A stretch of 64,000 bases of DNA, taken from Erythrophleum ivorense (taxonomy: Eukaryota > Streptophyta > Magnoliopsida > Fabales > Fabaceae). Below, piece after piece: positions 49,895-62,022 of this stretch. The DNA is taken from positions 186,001 through 250,000 of the forward strand of contig JAIUCV010000400.1 in the NCBI GenBank assembly GCA_026724425.1, written 5' to 3'. Within the stretch, counting starts at the first letter, position 1. Every line of letters begins with the position of its first letter. The notes under the pieces were generated by a model. It did no database searches, was not told the DNA's origin, and was given only the letters and a program-made list of their open reading frames with translations. A program made the position numbers and the translations under genes.

Positions 49895-52800
49895 GTAGAT
49901 ACGCTTCTACTATACACCACACTCTCTCTCTATCACTAGAAGAGTCAAATCCCGCTTCTTCCATTCATAACACTGAATGGCGTCTGAACCCGCAATCCTC
50001 TCGACGTTGCCAATTTCTTCACGGTTTCCAAAAATACAAAAAAAAAAAAACAGAAAAATTATATGTAAGACACTCTATTCTTTTATTAAAATATAATAAA
50101 TATATAATTATACTGAATATTAGGTTTTTTCAAAAGCATCTATAAGTAAGAAAAAACTATAATTTAAGATTTTAAATTAAAATATTTATATTAAACATTT
50201 TAAATTTTAAAATTATTTTAAAACCAAAAATTGTAACTTAAAATCTTAAACATTCATATAATTTAAGTTTTTAATTTTAAGGTTTTTAAAAATAATTTTA
50301 GAATTTAAAATGATTTATCTAAATCTTTTTAATCTGACACCTTGAAATATAATTTTTTTTGTGCATTATAAGCAATATTAATGTATGACATGGCAGCCGG
50401 GTTTATTTAGGTAAACACCCCTCTCATTTAAGTGGGATTTCTCTTTTGTTAATTAATTAATGACCTTTTTCACCATGGAGGGTGACGTCGTAATTTGGGA
50501 TCGCAGGTTTAGATGGGATGATGTGATTGCAAAAGAAAAAAACACGGAGCAGAGTGGAATGAAGTCGGGAAAAATACAAATTACATCAAAAGGGAATATT
50601 ACATGAGAGTGACTTGTTGATTTATTTATTTTGATTGGGCAAGGATAAGGGGGTAGGGGAGGGTGGGAAAAGTGGCTGTTGGCGATGTAAGAGTCATCGC
50701 ATTTGAGGTGACAATGGGTCAGCAAATTCACCACAATACCCTCCGTTTTTTGGTGTTCCATCTTGTTTGTGCCGTTGGTAGTGAAGAAAAGGACATGTCT
50801 TGACATCGAGCTAATTAATTATTAAAATGGGAAAAGTTAGAAAGGCCTAAACTGAAAATAGGACTGGCGTGTGGGATTTTGCTTCTGCAAGTAGGAGTAA
50901 TCCATCACCGGGTGTTGGGAGCAAACTGCGTGAATGCTAAAGCAAGTATAGAGGATCGCCGTAAGTGAATACATAAGTTCATTAATCACACCCAATATGT
51001 GTTCAATCCATATTAATGAATCACAAGGCTCGTTATAAAATTTTAACCCAATTGAATGACGTGGGTGAGGTTTAGGGCATTCCAGGAGATAAGCCCCATT
51101 CGCACAAAACAATGGCTACTAATCGTCACTCTAGGCCTCAGGTATATTGCTTCTCTTACGTGCATAAGCAACGCCCTCTTCGCTAATTTGGCAGAACATA
51201 CTATGAATTTTGAAATTATGTATAAGTGTTCATCGATAATTCAAATTAATTATTTTGAAAAGGTCTAGTCTTCACGCGATTAACAACTAAACAATTATCA
51301 GCGCATAGCTGGCTTGATCACGTGTGCTCCAGAAACAACGTTACTGCGAAGAACAAAATTCCTAATTAAAAGTAAAACCGAGATTGGTTGGGCAGTTTTG
51401 AAAATGTGCGCTACTTAATTTATGTGCAATGAAAGGAAAGGAATGACGTGGAGGCATGATGGAGTGCTCAGCTCACGCATTTGAAACCCGAACCGAAGAC
51501 ATTTAAATGCATATAATTTTAAAAAGTATAGGAAGAGTGATATTGAATTGAAGACGAAAAGGGAAGAGTAGAGGAATTATGGTGTTGAGGTAAATTAAAA
51601 TCAATTCACGAGAGTTGAGATACGTATGAAGCCAAATTCAAATAAAATGCAGACAATGAAATCATGTTGTGGGTCGAGGGTATCATGATTTGTATGGAAT
51701 ATATACTTGGTTTTAGTTTAAACGTTGACAGATGGGTAATGAGTATATATCCATCTTATCTCAATCGAGTAGTGTGCGAAAGGTAGAGTAACAACCTTCC
51801 CCACAGAGTTCAGTTTAATTATACTTTTATATTCATACTCAAAATAGGATAGCTAGTAGGTACAGAAATTGTTGGGGATCATATAAAATATCACAAAAAT
51901 ATATATGAAATATCAATTCCGAATATATGCATGAGTCGAATATGTGATTCAGCTAGCTCTTGCACAACTTGCATGCATGTAAAGTAGGATCATGAGCATA
52001 TATATATATATATATATATATATATCTTGTGCATGCCTCAGAGACGTACGTGACAAGCAAACAGCACTACGAGATGTATGGACGAGGGAGGGGTTAAAGC
52101 AAATGGGTACATGATGAAGGAGCGGGGACGCGTATAGAATGAAGGAGAAGGGCAATATGGTAAAAGGAGAAGGGGGAGGGAGCATCATTAAATAGCAGTC
52201 GAGAAGAGTGTGGGAGTAATGATGAAGGGTGTGATGGTGGCGGGGAAGGTGAATAATGATTGGAGAAGCGAGGAAAGATTCTAGAAGTGGGACCATGCAA
52301 TTGCAATTCACACACACAAGAGCCGAGTAAAGTACGATGAGGGGGTGAGAGTGGTGATGGGATGCACACCCGCAACCAGTTTGGGAGGTGGTTTTCCTTT
52401 TATTGAAATAAAAACGTCTCCTCCTCATAATTGCCACTCATCTCACCTTATTATGCCTCCCCCCTACACGCCTCCCTCATCCACACGCTCCACACTCCAA
52501 TTCCTCCCATCTACAAATTACTTTACCAATATTCGTCAAATTTATTTTGACTTTGAACATACAAATTTTAAGGGCTTGTACCTGAGTCTCCCGGGTATGA
52601 TACCCATTTAACTTTAGACTTTGAGTGTGTATATTATACATATTAATCAGTCTAATATATCATAAAAATAAAAAATAAAAACCGGTCAAATAATATTATA
52701 AGGATTTTAAATTAAATTAATAGTTACTTGAAATATTTTATTTTTGTTTGTAATCTTATATAAAAAACTTTTATGTAAATAAATCTTAGTTTAAGAAAAA

Positions 52801-53778
52801 CAAATTTTGGTTGGGTTAAGATCAGTTGATGGGTTTATGCAGGTAAAATTTTGTAAAAAAAAAAAAGAGTTTGCTTGACTTAAGTCAGATCCAAAAAAAT
52901 AAACGTAACGTTAGGTATGTTCATGTGAACATGGTCCGTGACACAATATTGACGAACCCGGATGAACCTGAAAAGTGCGGGTTAACATAAAAAATTGGTT
53001 GGTTTTTGGGTGATATTTTCTCCATCCAAATAATGATTGGTCAAGTTTATATCATTCGGGTTGACCCGACTGTTACTCACTTCTAATGCCAAGAGGCCAA
53101 AGAGGATTAAAACTTAAAAGAGATAAAATTTAAACTTGAAGTATTATCGAAAATCAAAACTTAAAATCTTTTTTAACCGGTTGTCCTCTAAAGCCATTTC
53201 ATTCTCCACTCATTATATTTTTACTAGTGCTATTTGATTTGGTTCGAATCTTGTTATTCGCACGGATCATATTCACCTTGTTGATTTACCATAATGGCTA
53301 GCTAAGTAGTTTGCCCAGTCGGTGAATCATCATTATCTTCCCAGGGATTATGCTATATTAGGGATCTTAGACAATATTTGGCATATTTGCTATACTGGAG
53401 AGAATATAATGCTATTTTCAAGATGGGAGACCACAGCGTCCAGCTAATGTTCTGTTATCTGCGTGATTTTTGGTATTTTTTTTAGAAAAAGCTGCGTGAA
53501 CGCCATGTTGTTATCGTATTAATTATGTCAAATTCTTCATGAATTTCAATTCAAGTGATGATTGAGGTTGATGGCATTTGGATCCACCATTGCTATTTAA
53601 TTAGTGCTAACTCTCAACCAGATTCCAATATTGATCATCACAGTTGCGTTAATATAAATTTTAGTCCCTCGAACAGATTATGTCTCTTGCATTCATAATT
53701 CTCGTATTTCGAAGATAGATTTATCTATTTCTTATTAGGACACTCGGCTAATTCTTGCAAGGTCTCAAAGTTTATGAA
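49895..53778. other. Intergenic, no supported gene
   Basis: The plus-strand ATG at 49977 opens about 40 codons after a CT-rich leader, but no downstream exon was found. 50080-50370 is AT-rich with short inverted words. 51985-52025 has a TA run. 52030-52500 is purine-rich on plus, so long minus-strand frames there are low-complexity artefacts. No transposon ends or RNA genes could be supported. Confidence 0.4.
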
Positions 53779-54028
53779 GATAAAACTTATTCTTTGTCTA
53801 ATATAGTTTTGGCACTTATTTCCTTCTATCTATTTAATAGATCAGGCAAACGAATTCTTTTTCTATAATATTTTTTTTTCGTATCTATTTACTAGATCAG
53901 GTAGACGAATTCTTTCTCTATAATAGAAAAAAAAAAAATTGTAGAGAAAGAATTCGTCCACCTGATCTATCAAATAGATAGAAGGAAATAAGTGCCAAAA
54001 CTATATTATACAAAGAATAAGTTTTATC
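53779..54028. repeat. Long near-perfect hairpin with a duplicated loop
   Basis: Left arm 53779-53880 and right arm 53926-54028 are reverse complements over about 102 bp with roughly eight mismatches by eye. The 45-base loop (53881-53925) is itself a direct copy of the inner half of the left arm (shared words TATCTATTTA, TAGATCAGG, ACGAATTCTTT), so the right arm can pair with either. No terminal transposon motifs or target-site duplication were seen. Transcribed from either strand it would give a long double-stranded RNA. Confidence 0.9.
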
Positions 54029-57000
54029 GAAAAAAAAATCCTCTAAGTAGATTATGGATGTCACTTCCGCACAGGATCCAGAACCACATAAGAAGACTCT
54101 ATGTTGTTGGGAGATACTTTTTTATTTTATTTTAGTTTTTTATCCAAAGATTTTCTAAAAAATCACATAACATAATTTTTTATTATCATACACATAAATT
54201 TCGAAATAATCTAATAATAAAAAAACTTGACCTCACAATAAATCAAATTTTCCATAACAAAACTTTTTTAATTTATTGTTCGCAGCGTGTATATATAATT
54301 CGACAATTGTGTTTTGTGTTGATATATAATTTTAAATTTAAAATAAAAATATTTTATCTTTCACAACATTGATCTAATTACACTGTGATACGTCTTCTCT
54401 TTTCATCTTTATTCTCTCTCAATTTCTATTACATTAAAAACTAGATTGGCTTTTTATCCCCCCCCCCCCCCCCAAAGAAAAATAAAAACTAGATTGTTTC
54501 AATTTGTTGAGTTTATTTTTTTTAAATGAAATGACTTTTGTTTCTTAGTATGTAATTATTATATAGAAAAAATTTATATATAATTTTTTATGTCTTTATT
54601 ATCAAATTCTTTAATTTAAAGATTAGAAATTATGATTTTTTTTAATAAAAATATGATAAGTTTGTGATTTTTATAGACAAGTATATAATATTTATAATTT
54701 AGTATTATATAAATTAGGTTTTTTTAAAAAAATTACATATATTATAATTTTATTAAAGAATCTCACAACAAAAATATAAAAAAATTGTTAACTACGAGCA
54801 ATCTACTAATTACTTCAAACTAGATGTAATTAATCTAGATGAATGAAATATGTAAATGTAATATATTGTAGTGTGATTGAATTCAAATCTTTTATCTTGA
54901 AAATGATTGTAGTGTGGCTGAGTCAAAATTTATTGGTTATTTGATGTGTGACTAATAGATGTGTTTACTGAGATATGTCAACATAATTTTTTGTCGGATA
55001 ACTTATTCCACTGAAACTGGCATACACCTTAAAATTTAATAAGGTAATAGATAACAAATAAAATATTCAAAATACTTAAAATAACATTAAAATGCATATG
55101 GCACAAGAATCTTCTTCCAAATGACATTTTCTTAGATATAAATGTTGACGAAATTTGATTAAGTTGGATGCTTATCCCATTCTTATTTTTGCGCTCAAGA
55201 TTTTATGTTTTATTTTAATAAAATAAAATAAAATGCATGTAGATGGTAGAAAATTAGCATTGGACTGCAAATGAGACGTTTACAATTTGTCCATATATAA
55301 TGTTAATATGAGAAAAAATCATTGACTTGCGCTGAGAAATTTTGATTTGGGAGTATTTTCCTCTTTTCCCGAACCAGAATCCGGTCCAATGCGTGGAGGT
55401 TGGTGATGAAATCGTGCGCAATAAAAGAGAAAATAAGTGGAGTACCATTTAGTATACAGAGAAATACAAACATGGCTAATGTGTTGTATTCTTGGAAACA
55501 ATGACCAATGAAATCTTGTCACGCAGTTAAAATATTAAAACAAGAAATTAACGCACTGAGCCTGAAGAAGACATATTGTCTTACACCATATGGTACCTAT
55601 ATTTTCTTATGAAGTTACCTAAAAGTTTGAACCGAGAATGAAAAATATTGGGGAAAAGGGGAAACTGGGGTAAGCAACGGTGAGAAAAAGAAATGGAAAA
55701 AAAGATTTGGCATGAGAGGGAGGAGATAATAATGGAAGGATGATTAGCGTGTGAAAACGTAAGGCGGTGGTTTGGCGTGAAAGCCCTAATTGAAGAGGTG
55801 CGACACCTTTTAGACCAGCGAAGCGCATGCGCTCCCTACCACTAATTACTCTGTGTGGCCACCTCCAAATCTAGCCTGCCGCGTGGGGAATCATCTTCCA
55901 TTTACAAGTTATTAGTTTATGTGTGTTGTAAAGAAAGAATATGAACAAGATAAAATTTGAGTCTATGTTCACACACTATACTTTGTTTTTTTTTTAAGTA
56001 ATATTTGTTTTCATTATGTTTGTTATAAAATATATGACAAATCACTTTGAGATTAATATATAATAATTGCTTAAGTCCTTTTTTAAAAACCCTTATTATG
56101 AAGTTTCAAATATAGAAAAGGGATTTGTTGCCATTTTTTTTTTATTAATCTGGAGAGTCATATTTGTTTAAAATTTAAATTTTGAAATAGATTTAAAGTT
56201 ATTCAATCTAATTTAGTCCAACACACACACATAAAATTTAGTCTTTTTCAGACTAATTATGGGTGGACAAAGCACCATATGGGGTCCTTCGTTTACCAAC
56301 TACTTTGCTGTTCATCCAGAAGTTGGATTTGTTGCTCGGCCCAGGTGTTGTGCAGACTCCCATAAGCTGGCCATGTGTTGTTGGCTAAATAATAGTATTA
56401 TATACATCCAACCGCCCTCCTCTCAACCCCTCGTCTTACCAATAACAAGAGAGACCCCACAAGTCAATTTCCCACCTGCATCTGGTCCAAATTAATGCCC
56501 ATGGAATGAAAATGAAACCAAATCCAATTCTGTGATGAATGGCATGACAGGGTAGGTTTTTCTGAATGCAACAAGTTGACCGTGGGAAGACAGACAATGA
56601 AAAATTTAGGGAGTTCATGACGCATGCAGTGATAGCTAGCCCTGAAGCAAATGATTTGAGATTGGGTTGTCCAAACAACGCCACCAACCAACCATCCTAT
56701 TAAATGAGGGATGCCGGGAAAAGCATGGAGACAAGACGATTGCCTTTGCCTGTTTAAAACGCTGACTTGACGAACAATCCAATGGTACCGATGCCCTCTG
56801 GAACTGGAAGGATACTTCCTTCCTCCTTTTTTAATCAACCACAATGTATATTAATTTTATTGATATTTTCTTCAAAATCTCATTTGATATATAACATATT
56901 GAGTATTAACAAATAAATTAAATAAATAAAAAATAAATATTATCTTAATATTAAAAAATAACAACAAATTGACATTATTAAATAATTATAATAAAAATAT

Positions 57001-58263
57001 AATAAATATTACCCCAAAAATTAAATTTAAGAAAAAAACCAAACGGCCGTTACTTAACCACAATAGACCCTTCCAGATACAACCCAAGATTCCAAACTTT
57101 TTGCCCCACCCAGAAAGGAAGGGCACGAAGCTGATGTGATTTATTAATTTAGAAAGCAATTTGATACTCACAATTCACATGTATTTGCAATTAAATTGAT
57201 TCCCCTCAACTTTGTCTAACTTTACTCTCCAAACGAAAATAATTGAATTCAGATAACGATGACTTAATATATTTATAATCTTCATAGACTATCGTTGCCG
57301 AGGCTTACTAAGTCATATTTTTATATGATTTTGTTCTTGCAAACTCTGTTTTATATATGGATATTTTTATATTATTCATTTTCACATTCTACTGTTACTA
57401 AAATATAATAATTATCCAATAATTAATTATGTAATTTGTTACACAAAAAAAAAACACCAAAATATTAAAATTATCATTGACTTTTCTTTTCAATAATTAT
57501 TTTATACTTTATTTTTTTGTTCTCTCAATATAACTAGTATAATGTTTTTAAAAAAGCAAAAAGTCCGAATTCTTTTACGTTGCGATAATGATTAATGATC
57601 ATAATGGCAAGCCCAGCGACATAGCCGGTTTCGGCCCTTTTATAAGGACCTTAAAAAACAAGCAAATCCCCTCTCTGCTTTTTCGATATTTTCCTAGTGT
57701 TGGGTGTGTAGATTGGGTTTTAAATTTCCTTGCTTTTTCCATTCAATTCTCCTTACCTTTTCATTAACATAAGTATTCTAGCAATGCTAAGTCACGTATT
57801 CAGAAGAAATGGGTAAATTGTTTTAAAAGTTATACCTTACTTCTCCAATACTATTATATATATTATAAAAATTTCTTCAATTTACTTTTTGTCAGAAATA
57901 TTAATTCTGAGTTTATCATTTTTTTTAATGGCGTTAAAGATAATTAAATTAATGTTAAATTTTTACCTAAAATTATAATTTAATTCTTAATATGATTGTA
58001 AAAATAATTATTTTTTGAAAAAGGAATACATGTTGTATAGAAGTTACTTTTATTAGTAAAAAATAATTAAAATAAAATTAAGTGTAATTTTTTAAATAAG
58101 AGAAATATTATATATACTTTTAACAAAAGATTAAGAAAATTAATATAATTTAGTCCAAAAAAATTGAAATGGTGTTTTTTGTTTTTTGTTTTTTGTTTTT
58201 TTTTTGGGCTGGAGGGGGTGAATGGCCGAAAGGCTAAAAGGGGGAGACAATTCAGTAGATACA
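54029..58263. other. Intergenic, AT-rich
   Basis: Contains the C16 run at 54458-54473. Mixed-composition islands lie at about 55340-55900 and 56250-56830; the latter has a TATTATATA TATA-like word near 56396 on plus. Open frames in the islands have no recognisable domains. A second TATA-like CTTTTATAAGG occurs near 57637. No gene could be supported. Confidence 0.4.
54458..54473. repeat. C16 homopolymer
   Basis: Sixteen consecutive C residues followed by an A-rich stretch, similar in layout to the C14-A run at 49471. Confidence 0.9.
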
Positions 58264-58345
58264 GAAAGGAATAGAGTTAAAGGCAAATGGCGAATAAATC
58301 CTCTGAAAGGAATAGAGCTAAAGGCAAATGGCGAATAAATCATTT
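58264..58345. repeat. 41-bp tandem duplication
   Basis: The unit beginning GAAAGGAATAGAG at 58264 repeats at 58305 with very few differences (shared GGCAAATGGCGAATAAATC). Near-identity suggests a recent duplication. No gene overlaps it. Confidence 0.9.
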
Positions 58346-59809
58346 GAAGTTGCATCCTTTTTAAGTGTGGTGAATCTCTTATACATATTTTTTTAAATAT
58401 AATTTTCTTTTTTTTAAGAGAGAGAAATTATGTTTGTGAAAGACTTCACCAACATCAAAGAAACACAACTTAAGAGGATTTGGGTCCAGGCGAATGTTGC
58501 ATTTTCTCAACAACAGGAGGCATGGTTGAAGTTGAAGGCACTGCTCGTTTCTCTATTTTTTTTGGTCTGCAATGGCAACCTTGTACTAGAACAAATAAAA
58601 TGGGCCTTCCTAAGTACCATGGGGCTGGAACCTTGGTTAAGAGGCCCAGTTAAAGGGGTCAGAAAAATAGGCCCGCTGAAATTGACCCAGTGGTACCTAA
58701 AACTTCAAGATTTTGAGGTCTGCGGCGTCTGCAACTGCCATGTTATAGATTTCGCTCAATGCATTATTTCTTTTCATGCCTAACCCAATCCAACTCAACT
58801 CACGCTACACGCGTGAATGTGAATGTATAGAACAAACCCTTTATAAACCTAAGGATTTGAACCTTTTTTTAAAAATAATTTTCACCATAGAGTATTTATT
58901 TTCAACTTGTATTTAATAAATAATTTTTTTATTGAATCTTAGACCAGAGTTATTTATTTTTTAAAAGTTAAATAAATACATTTTTCTCAACTTAAAATTA
59001 TTTACCTAATTCATATAAAATTATGACAAAGAATAAAATATTTTAAATAAATATTAATATAACTTAAAATTCATAAAATTCCACTGATACTTTTTTATTT
59101 TTTTTATAATATATTATATTGATTAATATATTTAATGCATGCATAAATATATTATATGAATAAATAGCTATACTTTATAGGCCTGGGGAGGAAGGCATCA
59201 TATAACCTAGGCTCAAACTTAAATATTTAAAATACTTATAAAAATTATCATATTCAAATCTAAATGAATAAATTTTATGGATAACTATTTAACCCATCTC
59301 TGTTGAGGTTTGATTAATGCGTCGATCATGGTTTAATTTTAAGAGATAACTTAAATGCAATTATTTTTTTATATTTTATTATCAAATTTTTTATTTAAAT
59401 ATAATAAATATATAATTTTTTAATAACAACATGACAGATATATAATTTTTACAAATAAATTTAATCCTTAACTTTGATGTATGCATCACCTTTCTGTGAT
59501 TTATAATTATACCACCGGGTGTAATTTACCGCCCCGCCCGGGGGGGGGGGGGGGGAGGTGGAATTTGAGTGCAGTTTGCGGAAGTTGTTATATTCAAGAC
59601 GCCGTGCTATCTTGTTCAAAAATACAACCTCTAATAATTCTAACTATAGCAATTGACTCCCTTAGTTCGACTATTGTACCGCTCAAAGAGCACACTATTT
59701 CTCACAAAATATAGCTCAATTATCTACTATAAATATTCCCCCACGTTGATGAAGTTGGACGAAGGAATATATGATACAAAGCGCTATTTAAACAATCACG
59801 TAGAGAAAG
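58346..59809. other. Intergenic before the kinase gene
   Basis: A 117-codon plus-strand frame at 58430-58783 has no recognisable domain and no supporting context. The remainder is AT-rich apart from the G16 run. Confidence 0.4.
59540..59555. repeat. G16 homopolymer
   Basis: Sixteen consecutive G residues preceded by GCCCCGCCC, an unusual GC island in AT-rich DNA. It could form a G-quadruplex on the plus strand. Confidence 0.9.
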
Positions 59810-59815
59810 TTTATT
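59810..59815 (-). terminator. Candidate poly(A) signal of the kinase gene
   Basis: AATAAA on the minus strand about 130 bases after the kinase stop codon. Confidence 0.45.
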
Positions 59816-59942
59816 GCTACAATTGAAAAGAAAAAAAGGAAAAAAAGAAAAAACAGTTATGTGCATAACGGAGATGGAGGGGGAGTAACGTGGAATTTAC
59901 GAAAGTAGTATAGAAAGTAAGAAAAGGGTGGTGTGGAGTGAA

Positions 59943-61971
59943 CTAGGGTCGATGGGAAAGAGTTGGGAATGGAGAATGAGGTTGCCCTGAACGTCGAGTG
60001 GTTTGATTTTGGTGAACAGCACTGAGCTTGGGCTTGGGCTTGGGCTTGGGTTTATATCTGATGTGGTTGGCTTTCTCTAAAGTTGTCAAAACCTCTTGCA
60101 TGGATGGTCGATTCTTTGGATCAGGTTCTAAACATTTGAGAATGAGCTGGCCTATTTGAAATGCAGCGGATAGGGAAAACTGATGGCCCAGCTTTGGGTC
60201 AATTATGGTTTTGAGCTTCTTCTTGTCGCTCAAATATGGTTTCCTCCAATCCACCAAACTAGATTCACCTGTAGGCCTATTTGTGTCCAGCGCTGCTAAT
60301 CCTGTTAGCATTTCCAGCAGCACTACCCCAAATCCATACACGTCACTTTTCACGTACAGATGACCTGTCATGTCAATTCCGCTTTACCCAAATTAATCTC
60401 TCCGGAAAGTGGAGGAATGTTTGAGGACGAGAGGAGAAGGGAGTGTTACCGGTGGCCATATACTCAGGGGCTGCGTAACCATATGTGCCCATGACCCGCG
60501 TGGTTATGTGGGATCTGCCGTTGACGGGGCCAAGCTTTGCCAGCCCAAAATCTGAAAGCTTCGCATTGAAATCCTAATCACGACAATATAAAAACGAGGT
60601 CAATAAATCAGGGAAGGGATTAATTAAATATGAGAAAAGGTCAAGAAGAGATACCTCATCCAGCAAAATGTTAGAGGACTTGAAGTCCCTGTAGATAACA
60701 GACTTCTCAGACGTGTGCAGGAAAGCCAGGCCTCGAGCCGCTCCTATGGCTATCTTAAGCCTTACGTCCCACGCAAGTGGTTCGGGTCCTCCTGCGCCAT
60801 CATAACTCTTCATTAGCTGCTTCATCATTAACACTATCTCTACTCAACCTTCCTACCATTATTCGAATTTTTTTGTCTCTTTAATGATAAAACATAAGGG
60901 TTAATAGTTGGAAATATTTGCCTACTTCCAAAGAGGTGGGTTTCCAAGCTGCCCTTCTGCATGTATTCGTACACAAGGAGGAACTGATTCTCCTCCCAAC
61001 AGTAACCAATTAGTTTCACCAGGTTTGGATGAGAGAACTTCCCCAAGAATTTCACCTCGCTCTGCACCCAAGCAATATTATATTATATGAAACCAGTTAA
61101 TGTGAAATCAAATTCAAACTGATCAGTAATCTTAACATTAATATGATCGATGGCCTCCGGTACATTAATGCTTATTGTTAGAGTAGTTTATTAGCCTTGC
61201 CCTTGATTTATGGTAAAGTTAAAAGGAAGTCACCGTCAATTTTTGTCTCTCTCTTAATCTTTGAGAACATTAACTGCTGTCATCTAAATGCGGTATTTAT
61301 GAAAAAAGGGAGGCTACTATGCAATAGTTGTCCAATAGCTAGAAACATTGAAAATTATGAGTGGAAGCAACTAGAGCATGTGGGACACAACATGGGACTA
61401 ATTAAAATTGTAAAAATAATAATGCACTTTTAAAAAGAGAAGTGACTGATAATAACTAGTTGAACGATGAAGAAAGAGGTAATAGTGGAAATGCATGGAA
61501 TATTGAGAGAGAGAGAGAGGGGAAGAAACCTGCCATTCTTGTAAGCCTTGGGGACTATCAGGATTAGATTTCTTGACGGCGACGGGGATTCCAACGCCAA
61601 TTTTGGAGGGCTTCAAGGTGTTGTGGTCGATCCATCCCCTGAATACTATTCCGAAGCCACCCTCCCCCAACACTGTGTCGGGTCTAAAGTTTCTGGTGGC
61701 ACTCTTCAGCTCATCCAAACTGAACAATTTTAGATTTGGCGTCACAATCTTCCCTGTGGGACTTGGCTCTTCATTATTGCTTGTTCCCTCCAAAACAAAT
61801 TCTGCTGCCTCTTTATGACGGAAATCAATTACATATGATGATAATGATAATAATAGGGGGGAAAATATTGGAGGATTCCATACCTGAAGCAGGAGGACTA
61901 CCTGGTTTACGGGTGGGGCTTGTGCGGGGCTTGTGTTTATCATCAACTTGGTTTACAAGGCAGTTTCCCAT
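59943..61971 (-). CDS. Receptor-like cytoplasmic kinase, RLCK-VII/PBL type, 395 aa, 6 exons
   Basis: Serine/threonine kinase that relays signals from plasma-membrane receptor kinases, as in immune and growth signalling. Exons: 61884-61971, 61530-61810, 60926-61061, 60655-60791, 60450-60573, 59943-60364; they sum to 1188 bases and stay in frame, ending TAG. The protein starts MGNC, predicting myristoylation at Gly2 and palmitoylation at Cys4. Motifs: glycine loop GEGGFG (78-83), VAVKK with Lys109, helix-C Glu125 in SEVKFLG, catalytic loop YRDFKSSN with Asp204 and Asn209 (Tyr in place of His is normal in this group), DFG Asp222, and GTYGYAAPEY near 243-252. The tail has a KPKPKPKPK repeat. The exon 2 acceptor could also lie slightly downstream; frame is unaffected. 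The subfamily is clear from domain layout, the exact orthologue is not. Confidence 0.94.
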
Positions 61972-62014
61972 TCTGCAGATATATCAGTGACCTACGTCTA
62001 CCCACCAAACAAGT

Positions 62015-62022
62015 CTTATATA
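62015..62022 (-). promoter_or_regulatory. TATA-like element upstream of the kinase gene
   Basis: TATATAAG on the minus strand, about 45 bases before the start codon. It would give a very short 5' UTR (about 15-20 bases), so a start further upstream is possible. Confidence 0.3.

Noticed and set aside
49507..49920. Long minus-strand open frames overlapping the NPC1-like first exon
   Set aside because: They read through intron 1 and the 5' UTR. Only 49716-49760 joins in frame to the conserved protein.
49977..50100. Plus-strand ATG opening about 40 codons as a gene
   Set aside because: It runs into an A12 tract and stops soon after; no downstream coding exon found. Kept only as a promoter observation.
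51949..52437. 162-codon open frame on the minus strand
   Set aside because: It crosses a TA microsatellite (tyrosine-isoleucine alternation) and a purine-rich tract; histidine/proline/serine-rich low complexity with no domain. Not called as a gene.
53238..53260. GGTTCGAATC resembling a tRNA T-loop
   Set aside because: No acceptor stem, D-arm or anticodon arm fits the surrounding bases.
56436..56844. Two overlapping minus-strand frames of 83 and 126 codons
   Set aside because: No recognisable domain or splice continuity; the region is mixed-composition intergenic DNA.
58430..58783. 117-codon open frame on the plus strand
   Set aside because: No recognisable motif, no promoter or splice context, and an AT-rich setting; most likely chance.
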